In this document: positions 1 through 7,884 of the stretch, in pieces
Layout: each line of letters begins with the position of its first letter
How positions within the stretch are numbered: the first letter of the stretch is position 1
DNA from: Agrilactobacillus composti DSM 18527 = JCM 14202
Lineage (GTDB): Bacteria > Bacillota > Bacilli > Lactobacillales > Lactobacillaceae
Reading direction: 5' to 3'
Assembly (NCBI RefSeq): GCF_001436375.1
Contig: NZ_AZGA01000016.1
Span: forward strand, 84,391-148,390
Length of the DNA stretch: 64,000 nt
The notes under the pieces: generated by a model
The model's input: only the letters and a program-made list of their open reading frames with translations
Databases searched by the model: none
Told to the model about the DNA's origin: nothing
Made by a program: the position numbers and the translations under genes

Positions 1-339
1 CAGCAGTGGCTTGGTCATACCCATCATGGAAGTCATCAGTAAAATGGGTATGGTTAAAATGATTGAAACCCAAAACTTTTGCTTCAGATTGCCCATGTGC
101 ATCATGTGACCACCATGCATCATCATGTCCTGGTGATCCATGTCTCCCATAGCCATCTGATGATTATCATGACCCATATCCATTTGGTGGTCCATGTGTT
201 CATGGCTCATATGGTCATGATTCATATGGCCGTGGTCATCAGTATCATGGTCCATACCTGGCATATCTTTCATGTCTTTCATGTTCTTCATATCTTTTTG
301 TGATGCATCATGATTATCTTTATGTTCCATATTTTTCAT
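1..339 (-). CDS. copB: Copper-translocating P-type ATPase CopB, N-terminal part (runs off window)
   Basis: Reading from ATG at 339 there are 113 codons to the window edge with no stop. About the first 85 residues form a tail with roughly 16 His and 21 Met, mixed with Asp, in patterns such as HMNHDHMSHEHMDH. It is followed by GNLKQKFWVSIILTIP and the first membrane segment. This matches the metal-binding N-terminus and first helix of CopB-type copper exporters. A GAGGAGG SD lies 8 nt before the ATG. A cop box sits about 50 bp upstream, and copY lies just upstream on the same strand behind a terminator. The phosphorylation and ATP-binding domains lie outside the window, so the family call rests on the tail, the first helix and the CopY context. 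A His/Met-rich tail could also belong to a silver exporter of the same family. Confidence 0.85.
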   Translation of the reverse strand, partial: MKNMEHKDNHDASQKDMKNMKDMKDMPGMDHDTDDHGHMNHDHMSHEHMDHQMDMGHDNHQMAMGDMDHQDMMMHGGHMMHMGNLKQKFWVSIILTIPILLMTSMMGMTKPLL

Positions 340-389
340 TCCGGCACCCTCCTCAAAACAACTTCGAAACGTTAACTCTATTTAAAGTC

Positions 390-399
390 TACAACTGTA
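390..399. promoter_or_regulatory. cop box (CopY operator) upstream of copB
   Basis: TACAACTGTA is an exact match to the TACANNTGTA core of the CopY/CopR operator of lactic acid bacteria and enterococci. It lies about 50 bp before the copB ATG, where a promoter is expected. No second copy was seen in front of copY, so CopY probably controls copB directly, and control of its own gene is not evident. Confidence 0.85.
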
Positions 400-420
400 A
401 ACGTAAAAAAGCAAATTAAA

Positions 421-451
421 AAGGTCGTCAGCAGTTTTGCTGTCCGACCTT
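421..451 (-). terminator. Intrinsic terminator after copY
   Basis: On the minus strand AAGGTCGGACAGCA pairs with TGCTGACGACCTT (one mismatch) and is followed by a T-rich run. It separates copY from copB, so copB should be transcribed from its own cop-box promoter. Confidence 0.8.
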
Positions 452-462
452 CAAATTATTGA

Positions 463-903
463 TTAGTCACAATGCCCATCAAAATCCGCTGGTAAACAGT
501 CACAGGGAACCATTTCTGGAGCGGTCTTTAATTTTTCTGCTAATTGGGCCTGTAGTCGCTGGATATCTGTTTGACTCAACGTCAAGTCATCCAGTAAGTT
601 GCTCACAGCTTTTCCTCGGCGCATTTGACACAGATGATGGAAAAGTGAAGTTGTCGCATTATCAATAGCCACTTGTTCTTCAACTTGCGGTTTGTATAAA
701 AAGGCCCGCCCTTGTTTTTCGGGCACTAAAGCGCCCTTCTTCACCAAACGACCGAGCAGCGTTTTAACGGTGCCTGCTTTCCAACCCATCTTTTCGTTTA
801 ATACACGAATCAGAACATGACTGGTGGTGGCGCCTAAGGTCCAAACTACCCGCATGACTTCCCATTCTGCATCTGATATCTCAATTTGTGTTTGTACTTG
901 CAT
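463..903 (-). CDS. copY: CopY-type copper-responsive repressor (BlaI/MecI family)
   Basis: The protein has 146 aa. Residues 1-75 are a winged helix of the BlaI/MecI/CopY family (ISDAEWEVMRVVW near the start), and the C-terminus is a cysteine tail. It represses copper export genes until Cu(I) displaces zinc at that tail. The downstream copB gene and its cop box fit this role. The ATG at 903 was chosen because the upstream in-frame GTG (912) lies within the AGGTGA Shine-Dalgarno. The tail reads CDC, eight residues, then CD at the end. Family members usually end in CxCx4-5CxC, so the last CxC is reduced to one Cys and the spacing is longer. Metal sensing may be altered. Confidence 0.9.
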   Translation of the reverse strand: MQVQTQIEISDAEWEVMRVVWTLGATTSHVLIRVLNEKMGWKAGTVKTLLGRLVKKGALVPEKQGRAFLYKPQVEEQVAIDNATTSLFHHLCQMRRGKAVSNLLDDLTLSQTDIQRLQAQLAEKLKTAPEMVPCDCLPADFDGHCD

Positions 904-944
904 TTTTATCACCTACTTACTCAATGGCCTGTTTATAACGCAAA

Positions 945-1574
945 TTAGACGTGATGTAAACTAATTTGCTTATTGCGATACTTAGGCTGGGTCATCACAG
1001 TTACAAATGCTTGCGCAAAATCTTTATAGCTCAAGAAGCTTTTACCGTCTTCATCAGGGGTAAAAATATCCCCGTTAATTTCATAACGACCTGTCAAACC
1101 ACCCATAGGTGTGAAATCACTTGCTGGTGATACGTAAGTCCAGTCAAAACCTGAACTAGCCTTTAATAAATCAAGACCCGCTGCCATATTCTCAGCGACA
1201 GGTTTAAAAGCATCGGGAAAATCCTTAGTATCTTTAAGCTGCGTCGTGCGTGTGTCGTCCATATACAAACTACCGGCACCACCGACAACCATATAATAAA
1301 CGCCACTATCTTTTAAGATATCGATCATATGTGCTTGGGAAGTTTTAAACTTTTCAGGATCCGCAAAAAACGCGGTGGCATTGACCACCACATCAAAAGC
1401 TTGAATATCAGTTTGCGTTAAGTCAAATAAATCTTTTTGCAGTACTTCATATGCTGAATCCCCATCAGTGGTATGGCGTACGATCGCTGTAACGGCCATA
1501 TCGCGTACCACTGCGGCCTTAGCAATTAAAGCACCAGCCTTACCATTAGCTCCAATAATTCCTACTTTAAGCAT
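945..1574 (-). CDS. NAD(P)H-binding oxidoreductase, atypical short-chain dehydrogenase (YwnB-like)
   Basis: The protein has 209 aa. The N-terminus carries a Rossmann motif GxxGxxG at residues 8-14 (GANGKAG) after a hydrophobic strand, typical of NmrA/NAD(P)-binding proteins. Acidic and hydrophobic stretches follow the layout of this family, with VVNATAFF and VVGGAGSLY segments. SD AGGAGGT precedes the ATG by 4 nt. The substrate is not known; relatives are annotated as NAD(P)H-dependent reductases or flavin-reductase-like proteins. It is probably a single-gene unit, separated by 67 bp from the gene upstream of it. Confidence 0.8.
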   Translation of the reverse strand: MLKVGIIGANGKAGALIAKAAVVRDMAVTAIVRHTTDGDSAYEVLQKDLFDLTQTDIQAFDVVVNATAFFADPEKFKTSQAHMIDILKDSGVYYMVVGGAGSLYMDDTRTTQLKDTKDFPDAFKPVAENMAAGLDLLKASSGFDWTYVSPASDFTPMGGLTGRYEINGDIFTPDEDGKSFLSYKDFAQAFVTVMTQPKYRNKQISLHHV

Positions 1575-1641
1575 AATGACCTCCTAGAAAACTGTTTTAA
1601 TTTACATAATTTAATTATCTCAATTATTTTACCATTGTCTG

Positions 1642-2664
1642 TCAAGAATGCTTCTGAATCTCCTCAAAAAAATCTTGAATTTTATCTGAGTCAACGTTTG
1701 TATGGGCCTCAGGATAGGCCAATGGATAATAAGCCTGTAATTGAAAACTTTCAACAAGCTGCTTTAAACTGCTCCGAGCCTGCATAACTTGCGTGTCAGT
1801 GGCATCTTGATTATTTTGAATGGCTTTCAAGTTAGTCTTAGCCGTTGCCACCAGATCCTTTTGGGTTTGGGTGGTTGCCTTATTGCCAACATTGCTGATG
1901 GTGGACGCCAAACTTGACGCCAGCCCATCTCTGGCGTTATACACCATGTCGTCGATTCGATTGAGATCTGGATAAGGTGTTTGTGCCGCCACTTGCATAT
2001 AACTGTCGGGGTTCATATTTTGATGCAACGCCGAAGCCATGCGATCAAAGCTCGCCCGTAACGCCTCACGGTCATAAGTAGATGGTTGCTTGGCAACGCC
2101 TGTAACGATTTGGCTTGGGGACATAACGTCGTTATAAGATTGTGGTGCATGGGCCAAACCCAACGCATGACCCAGTTCATGAATCAAGACATTTAACGTA
2201 TCATTGCTATTTTCAGCTTGTTTATAACTAGCCTGATTTAATAATAGCACATGATTAGTCCCCGTTAGACCTGAAAAGCTTAGATAAGGATCATTGACGT
2301 ATGCCAGGTAAACATCTGCTGTAGCTTGTAAATTTGTCTGCGGTACAATTATTTTTTGCCCAGCTAATTGGTTCCACCAATAAGCAGCGTCATTAACAAG
2401 CTGCTGATCATGGGCATTCAAATGAGCAGCATTATAAGTTAGCGTGCCGTTTTGGCCCACCAACCACCAGCTGTTTAAAGACTGCCAACCACTGGGTGCC
2501 GCTTTATTAGTGACTTGATTCTCCGCTTTTTGAACTTGGGAGAATATTTTTTGTTGTTGCATGTAATCCGTATATTTATGATAAAGTCGTGGTATAGAGA
2601 CGGCCATTAAGCCAATCACCACTAACGACGCTAATAGTTTCATTAAACGACTTAATATGCGCAT
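1642..2664 (-). CDS. Secreted or membrane-anchored matrixin-like zinc metalloprotease (M10 type)
   Basis: The protein has 340 aa. Residues 7-27 are a hydrophobic segment after a basic start (signal anchor, no obvious cleavage site). The zinc motif HExxHxxGxxH is at residues 162-172 (HELGHALGLAH), followed by the Met-turn DVMSP at about 179-183. This is the metzincin signature of peptidase family M10. The C-terminal third (about 200-340) is helical and polar with no recognised domain. It should act outside the membrane, on unknown proteins. No partner gene is evident: the neighbours are an oxidoreductase and an amidotransferase. No propeptide cysteine switch (PRCGxPD) is present, so latency, if any, is controlled differently from animal matrixins. 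Confidence 0.82.
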   Translation of the reverse strand: MRILSRLMKLLASLVVIGLMAVSIPRLYHKYTDYMQQQKIFSQVQKAENQVTNKAAPSGWQSLNSWWLVGQNGTLTYNAAHLNAHDQQLVNDAAYWWNQLAGQKIIVPQTNLQATADVYLAYVNDPYLSFSGLTGTNHVLLLNQASYKQAENSNDTLNVLIHELGHALGLAHAPQSYNDVMSPSQIVTGVAKQPSTYDREALRASFDRMASALHQNMNPDSYMQVAAQTPYPDLNRIDDMVYNARDGLASSLASTISNVGNKATTQTQKDLVATAKTNLKAIQNNQDATDTQVMQARSSLKQLVESFQLQAYYPLAYPEAHTNVDSDKIQDFFEEIQKHS

Positions 2665-2706
2665 ATTTCTCGTCCTTTGGGGCGATTGCCCGTCCTTTGT
2701 AAGTCA

Positions 2707-3378
2707 TTAACTGCGGCGCAAAGATTCGTAGACCATTTTCGTGATACGAGCACCATTGCTGTTGCTAATATCAAATTTTTCAATACTTGCTAAACTTTGA
2801 ACCATTTCACCGGGAGCCTCTAAATAAGCCTTATCTGCCGCCAACAACTGCGTTAAAGTTGTCGTTGTCATTTCTGGATGGAATTGTAAACCATAAACCT
2901 TTGCGCCCAGACGAAAACCTTGGGCAGGGCAATGGCTGTTGGTGTAAATCTGATCAGATAAATCTGGCAACTCAATTTTTTCACCATGCCAGTGAAAAAC
3001 TGTCCCACTTGGCAGGTCGTCCACGGTGGCTTCTACTGGAAACCAGCCTAATTCTTTATGGCGCATAGGTGCGACCTTGCCCCCAAAAGCTTTGGCGATT
3101 TGCTGCGCACCTAGACAAATACCCAGTACACGCCCACCTTTAGCTTGGACGGCCTTAATTAATTGCCGTTCATCAGCTAACCAGGGTGTGTCATCATTCA
3201 CACTGTTTGGGCCGCCCATCACAATCAAAAAATCAATCTCGTCAGCATTCAACGTTTTTAATTGTGTTTGGTCTTCCCAGATTTTATGGTAACGAATGGT
3301 ATCCCCAAAACTATCAATTACTGTTGCGAATTGTCCCAATGTTTCATGGGGTACATGTAAAACTGCATCGATAATCAT
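2707..3378 (-). CDS. Type 1 glutamine amidotransferase (GATase1, GMP-synthase-like)
   Basis: The protein has 223 aa and is a stand-alone class I glutamine amidotransferase domain. The nucleophile elbow GICLGAQ places Cys at about residue 88. The FHPEM segment gives His 167 and Glu 169, so the triad is complete. VMGGPNS (about 53-59) is the oxyanion-strand region. No synthetase domain is attached. Such proteins hydrolyse glutamine or gamma-glutamyl compounds, but the acceptor is unknown here. No obvious synthase partner lies next to it; the upstream genes are the YibE/F pair, with only 21 bp between them, so the three may be cotranscribed. Confidence 0.88.
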   Translation of the reverse strand: MIIDAVLHVPHETLGQFATVIDSFGDTIRYHKIWEDQTQLKTLNADEIDFLIVMGGPNSVNDDTPWLADERQLIKAVQAKGGRVLGICLGAQQIAKAFGGKVAPMRHKELGWFPVEATVDDLPSGTVFHWHGEKIELPDLSDQIYTNSHCPAQGFRLGAKVYGLQFHPEMTTTTLTQLLAADKAYLEAPGEMVQSLASIEKFDISNSNGARITKMVYESLRRS

Positions 3379-3399
3379 TTATCTCATACACCGCCTTAT

Positions 3400-4164
3400 T
3401 TATTTCGAACTAATTTGAAATTTTTGTTGCCAATGGACCATCAAAAATGTTGTCAACGGTACAGTTAAGGTCACCGCGATCATTGAAACCAATACCGAGG
3501 CTGCTTCAGCAATGAACAGTTTATCATTGATCAACAATGATGGCGAATACTTCAATTCTATGAACCAGATGAATAGGGCCAAATATCCGCCAAAGAATCC
3601 GAAAAACAGCGTATTATAAGCTGTTCCCATGATTTTACCCCCAATCTCCACGCCATCGCGATACAAATCACGCCGGTCAAGATCAGGTGTTTGTTCAATC
3701 AATTCTTTCAAAGCACTAGCCATGGCAATGCTAGCTTCCGCAATCGCCCCTAGCGCACTTAGTAAAATTGCGGCACTGCTAATGGATTGAAAAGAAATAC
3801 CAATGAGTAATGAAAAGCCACCCAATTCTTCGTTAGATTCATTGCCAAAACCTTGGAGCTGGCCAAAGTGTTGAATGGGGACCACCAGCGCTACTAAAAC
3901 TAAGACAACACTCACGGATACTAGGTAAGCTACTAACCCCGTTTTTAAATCTACTGGGCTGAAAAAGATAATCAATGCCAAAATGATCAGTCCAAAAATG
4001 AAAGCTGTCAGCAACGGTGAAGTACCTAGACTAATTAAAATAATCACCATAAAAATTAAAATAAAGTTTAAAATCAAGCCCCCAAAGATACTAAAGGTAT
4101 CTTTACCCGTGACTAAAATCAATAATACCAATAAAACTAACGCTAAACTAGTTATGACGCCCAT
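3400..4164 (-). CDS. YibE/F-like integral membrane protein, second gene of pair
   Basis: The protein has 254 aa and is almost wholly hydrophobic, with about 6-7 predicted membrane segments. The segment AILLSALGAIAEASIAMASALKE resembles the conserved region of the YibE/F family. SD GGGGGT precedes the ATG. The gene overlaps the 3' end of the upstream paralogue by 17 bp, so translation is probably coupled and the two may form a complex. The family has no established function; transport has been suggested. A second conserved stretch shared with the partner, around GKIMGTAYNTLFFGFFGG, supports common ancestry. Confidence 0.8.
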   Translation of the reverse strand: MGVITSLALVLLVLLILVTGKDTFSIFGGLILNFILIFMVIILISLGTSPLLTAFIFGLIILALIIFFSPVDLKTGLVAYLVSVSVVLVLVALVVPIQHFGQLQGFGNESNEELGGFSLLIGISFQSISSAAILLSALGAIAEASIAMASALKELIEQTPDLDRRDLYRDGVEIGGKIMGTAYNTLFFGFFGGYLALFIWFIELKYSPSLLINDKLFIAEAASVLVSMIAVTLTVPLTTFLMVHWQQKFQISSK

Positions 4165-5248
4165 GGCTACCCCCTAATAAGTGACCGGCTAAAGCACTGG
4201 TTAATGGCACAGCCAGAACAATACCAATGGCACTGACAAGAGATTGCACCACACCCAGATAAATTGTCCAATTAAAAGTTTGCGCAATACTATTCCCATT
4301 TCTTAAATAAAGCACGGCCATGGGGATCGTATCTGCCATAAAAATCAAAAATAAAATGCTAATTAAGGGCCCGATGATTTGTTTGCCCATATTCAAACCT
4401 GATTTAAAAATACGTAAGAACTTAAAATCAGCGTTTTCTTGTTTCAATTGATACATAGCTGAGGTGATATCCGTAGATTCATCCATGATAGCCCCCAATA
4501 CACCAATCATCACTTGGGCTAAAAAAATATTTTTGGGACCTTGGACAGCATATTCTACCGCCTCATAATGAATGCCCTTTTCTCCTGTTAAATATAACGC
4601 TAAAATAAACAGGCCAAAACTTGCAAAGGTACTGACAATTGTAGCGATAGAGGCAATCAAAGTCTCTTGGCTCAGGCCAAAAATTAAAGCAATGGTACAA
4701 ACTGTAAATAAGACAACCAACATGGCAAAAATAGGAATAATATTTTTGCCATTATGCAACAGTTCGATTTGAATGGCCAAAATGAATAGCAAGACGTTTG
4801 CAACCAAACTTAAAATCGCCATGAAACCGCGACGGTGCACAATTATCAAAATTAAACTGATGGTGGCACATATTAAAATTACGATAAAAGTGTCTCGCTT
4901 TAAGCCCTGAATTACAATGTTCTTACTTTGCTTGTTCGCCCCACTGATCAACACCTGCTGGCCGGGTCGATAGTTTTGATCCACCGCTTGGGAATCGGTG
5001 TATGTATTATGAACTTCAACGACTTTGCCCTTTTGAGCAGTGTTCAGCAGCTTCAACTTGACGCTTTGCGTGGTGGAATAATCAATATTTTTTAAATCAT
5101 CTTCACTGCGCGTCTTGTGTAAGATCTTGGTAGCTTGTACCTGCGCCACGGTATCGTGGTATAAAAAAGCATCATGACGGGTAAATAAGATAGCAGCAAA
5201 GCTAACAATAACAAGTATGATAACCTGAAAAACTGTTTTGTACTTCAT
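4148..5248 (-). CDS. YibE/F-like integral membrane protein, first gene of pair
   Basis: The protein has 366 aa. A short membrane segment (about 6-24) is followed by an extracytoplasmic domain to about 115 and then about seven membrane helices. The conserved stretch around residues 240-260 (VLGAIMDESTDITSAMYQ) is the YibE/F family core. The first gene carries the extracellular domain and the second does not, which is the usual division in Gram-positive pairs. A promoter with TATAAT lies about 35 bp upstream. The function is unknown. Confidence 0.82.
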   Translation of the reverse strand: MKYKTVFQVIILVIVSFAAILFTRHDAFLYHDTVAQVQATKILHKTRSEDDLKNIDYSTTQSVKLKLLNTAQKGKVVEVHNTYTDSQAVDQNYRPGQQVLISGANKQSKNIVIQGLKRDTFIVILICATISLILIIVHRRGFMAILSLVANVLLFILAIQIELLHNGKNIIPIFAMLVVLFTVCTIALIFGLSQETLIASIATIVSTFASFGLFILALYLTGEKGIHYEAVEYAVQGPKNIFLAQVMIGVLGAIMDESTDITSAMYQLKQENADFKFLRIFKSGLNMGKQIIGPLISILFLIFMADTIPMAVLYLRNGNSIAQTFNWTIYLGVVQSLVSAIGIVLAVPLTSALAGHLLGGSHGRHN

Positions 5249-5283
5249 TAAGTGACTTCTTTCATTGGAAAATGAGTTAATCT

Positions 5284-5313
5284 ATTATAACGCATCACTT
5301 CAACTTACGGCAA
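5284..5313 (-). promoter_or_regulatory. Promoter of the yibE/F pair
   Basis: On the minus strand TTGCCG (5308-5313) and TATAAT (5284-5289) are separated by 18 bp, about 35 bp before the start of the first yibE/F gene. Confidence 0.6.
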
Positions 5314-5332
5314 TATCAGTGGCTTAAGAACG

Positions 5333-5357
5333 AAAAAAGCCTACCCGAAAGTAGACA
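5333..5357 (-). terminator. Intrinsic terminator of the ABC exporter operon
   Basis: On the minus strand GTCTAC-TTTCGG-GTAGGC is followed by TTTTTTC. It lies about 20 bp after the end of the 191-aa membrane protein gene and closes the operon that begins at 8971. Confidence 0.75.
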
Positions 5358-5375
5358 TTTTCAAAAAAATTGATA

Positions 5376-5951
5376 TTAAAGTACCTGGGCCCCGATGACA
5401 TAAATAACATGTAACGCTGCCCCAACACCAGCAACCCAAATGGCTTGTTTAGGTTGTTTGGCTAAATACTTGATAAACCCATAAATCAAGCTATAGGTAA
5501 TTACTATTGTAATGACACTACTAGCAATAACAATCGGCTTGGAAACAAGCGTTTCTTGGTTAATCAGCGTTGTGACGATCATAAACAAGGAACTCACTAT
5601 GCCAGAAATAGCATAGCTAATATAAAAACCCCGCTTAACTAGTTTATTAGTAGCCTTCACTGCAGTTGTTTTAGTCAAAGATAACACGATGTAATACAAC
5701 AAGAAGTATAAGTACACCATGACGAACAAGCTGGCAACTAAGCCAACAATACTAGAAACTGCAGAAGTGATTTTAATCAAGTTCTCAGGTGAAGGGCCAC
5801 CACTCACAGTGGCTTTTTGAACGACATCTTGAACAAGCTTGGGCGGGAACAAGAATACGACAAAGTAAGCATTTAATAATCCCACTAAGTAATAAATAAT
5901 CAATGCCGTTCTTGTATCCGCAGCACTGGCTTTTGCTAGCCACTTTTTCAT
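5376..5951 (-). CDS. Unrecognised membrane protein of the exporter operon (possibly Yip1-like)
   Basis: The protein has 191 aa with about five hydrophobic segments (roughly 18-38, 65-95, 110-130, 140-160, 170-190). It is the last gene of a four-gene operon after an adaptor, an ATPase and a permease, 20 bp downstream of the permease, and is followed by a terminator. The layout of helices recalls Yip1-type proteins, but no signature motif was recognised. Its position suggests a role linked to the exporter or to immunity against its substrate; this is inference from context only. Confidence 0.6.
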   Translation of the reverse strand: MKKWLAKASAADTRTALIIYYLVGLLNAYFVVFLFPPKLVQDVVQKATVSGGPSPENLIKITSAVSSIVGLVASLFVMVYLYFLLYYIVLSLTKTTAVKATNKLVKRGFYISYAISGIVSSLFMIVTTLINQETLVSKPIVIASSVITIVITYSLIYGFIKYLAKQPKQAIWVAGVGAALHVIYVIGAQVL

Positions 5952-5971
5952 GTTAACTACCTCCCTAAGGT

Positions 5972-7201
5972 TTAACGAATAATATCGATCAAATCTTTTT
6001 TAGCAGCACTGGACGCTGGCATTACCCCAAAGACAACTCCTACTAGCGTCGATACCCCAAAGGCCAATATGAAGGAGCTCAAATCAATGCTGATTGGGAA
6101 TGGTAATGCTAAGCCCACTAAGGCCGCAGCAATAACCCCAAGAATATAGCCAATCAAGCCACCAATAATAGTCAACGTGGCACTTTCTAGCAAGAACTGT
6201 AATCGAATATTGCCTTGGGTTGCCCCCATTGCCCGGCGAATCCCGATTTCAGAAGTCCGCTCGGCTACAGAAATATACATCATGTTCATCACGCCCACAC
6301 CGGCAATGAACAGGGAAATACCTGCAACACAGGCCACAAAGGTGGTAATATTCCCCAAGACATTCCCAATGGCATCGGTGGCCTCAGAAGGATCATTGGC
6401 GGTATATTTCCCACTATTACGTTGTGTCCCAGAAGCTTTTAGAGCTTTCACGACGTTGTTTAAAACCTTAGATGTTTTCTCACCCTTAGCCACAGTCACA
6501 TTCATCAGATTACTGGAAGTCGTGGCCGAACGGTTATAAGCTTGGTAAGCTTTTTTTGGCACTTGAATATTGGCATAGTTATAAGCATCACTGTCAGACA
6601 CACTGATAGTAAATGAGAAGTTAGACGGGGCCCGCACCCCGACGACTTCATACAATTCACCACCAACATCAATCCCTCGACCTAAAGCAGCTTTTGCTGT
6701 ACCAAAGACATTTGTGGCAACATCGTTATCGATCACCGCTACCGTCAACCCCATTTGATTATCACTAGGTCTCAAGGCTCGGCCGTACTTAACTTCTGAG
6801 CCATCTTTGGCAACAAGGCCAATATATTCATTTTGCATCTTGCCATTAAAATTATAGGTTTGCGAAAAGATAGTTTGATCTGCATTACTTTCAATTTTAG
6901 CTTTTTTAACACCAGTTACGCCTTCAGCTAAAAGGACATCGGAATCATTAAAACCTATGTTTGAAATCACATCACTATCATCTTGTCCATTGCTGGCACT
7001 AAACGAAATTGAGCCTTGGGTATCCCCGCTGGCATTATTCGTCAATTGGCTAGTGGTCCACTTGGAAAACCCATGTCCGATTGCCAAGATAGTTACCACG
7101 GCTGCAATCCCAATGACGATCCCCAACATGGTTAAAATACTACGGCGTTTATTTTTAAAAATCGAACGGATCGAAGTTTGCCAAATCTCTTGAATTCTCA
7201 T
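5972..7201 (-). CDS. MacB/FtsX-type ABC transporter permease
   Basis: The protein has 409 aa. One N-terminal helix (about 20-42, LGIVIGIAAVVTILAIG) is followed by an extracytoplasmic MacB periplasmic-core-like domain to about 275. Three C-terminal helices then form the FtsX domain, with the conserved GVMNMMYISVAERTSEIGIRRA stretch around residue 310. This is the architecture of MacB-family exporters, which use mechanotransmission rather than a classic pore. The start overlaps the ATPase stop by 4 bp (ATGA). The substrate may be a peptide, antibiotic or lipoprotein and cannot be told from sequence. Confidence 0.88.
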   Translation of the reverse strand: MRIQEIWQTSIRSIFKNKRRSILTMLGIVIGIAAVVTILAIGHGFSKWTTSQLTNNASGDTQGSISFSASNGQDDSDVISNIGFNDSDVLLAEGVTGVKKAKIESNADQTIFSQTYNFNGKMQNEYIGLVAKDGSEVKYGRALRPSDNQMGLTVAVIDNDVATNVFGTAKAALGRGIDVGGELYEVVGVRAPSNFSFTISVSDSDAYNYANIQVPKKAYQAYNRSATTSSNLMNVTVAKGEKTSKVLNNVVKALKASGTQRNSGKYTANDPSEATDAIGNVLGNITTFVACVAGISLFIAGVGVMNMMYISVAERTSEIGIRRAMGATQGNIRLQFLLESATLTIIGGLIGYILGVIAAALVGLALPFPISIDLSSFILAFGVSTLVGVVFGVMPASSAAKKDLIDIIR

Positions 7202-7884
7202 GATTTCACCTGCTTATCATCGGTAATTGCCCCATCAAATATTTGGACTAGGCGTTGACCATATTCAGCCACGTGCTTATCATGGGTAACCACTAAAATC
7301 GTGGTATGTTCAGCTTCGTTTAATTCCTTAAAAATCGCCATAATATCCGCGGCCGTCTTAGAATCCAAGGCACCCGTGGGTTCATCGGCTAAAATGAACT
7401 TCGGTTGATGCACAATTGCTCGAGCAATGGCCACCCGTTGTTGCTGACCACCGGATAGTTCATTGGGGATTTTATTCGCACTATTAGGTAAGCCAACACG
7501 TTCCAAAGCTTTTTCAACAATTGGCTTAGCTTCTTTTTTAGACATGCCACCATATAATAACGGTAATTCAACATTCTCTAAAATGGTGTTATTGGTAATC
7601 AACTTAAAATTTTGGAAAACAAAGCCCACGCTTTGATTACGTAATCGTGAAAGTGTCGCATCATCGCTAGTCTCATATACCTGGCCATCAAACTCGTACG
7701 TGCCTTCAAACTGGTGATCAATAAAACCTAACACGTTGATTAAAGAAGTTTTACCAGCGCCAGAGGGGCCCATGATTGAGACAAACTCCCCTGCATTGAT
7801 CTGCAAATTGATATTCTTCAAAACGTGAAATTTATTGGCGCCATTTTGGTAGTACTTATTCACATTTTTCAGATTAATTAGCAC
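7198..7884 (-). CDS. ABC transporter ATP-binding protein, MacB/LolD type
   Basis: The protein has 228 aa from GTG 7884. Walker A GPSGAGKTS is at residues 39-47, the signature LSGGQQQR near 140, Walker B FILADEPTGALD near 160, and the switch His is in VVTHD. The GTG at 7884 is preferred because it follows AGGAGG by 9 nt; a GTG at 7890 is only 3 nt from the SD. It overlaps the end of the adaptor gene by 11 bp. It pairs with the FtsX-type permease downstream. The ADEPTGALD and length place it with the export ATPases, not with importers. Confidence 0.9.
   Translation of the reverse strand: MLINLKNVNKYYQNGANKFHVLKNINLQINAGEFVSIMGPSGAGKTSLINVLGFIDHQFEGTYEFDGQVYETSDDATLSRLRNQSVGFVFQNFKLITNNTILENVELPLLYGGMSKKEAKPIVEKALERVGLPNSANKIPNELSGGQQQRVAIARAIVHQPKFILADEPTGALDSKTAADIMAIFKELNEAEHTTILVVTHDKHVAEYGQRLVQIFDGAITDDKQVKS

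Noticed and set aside
79..303. Plus-strand frame rich in His, Met and Val
   Set aside because: It is the complement of the Met/His codons of copB, has no SD, and the minus-strand frame matches CopB.
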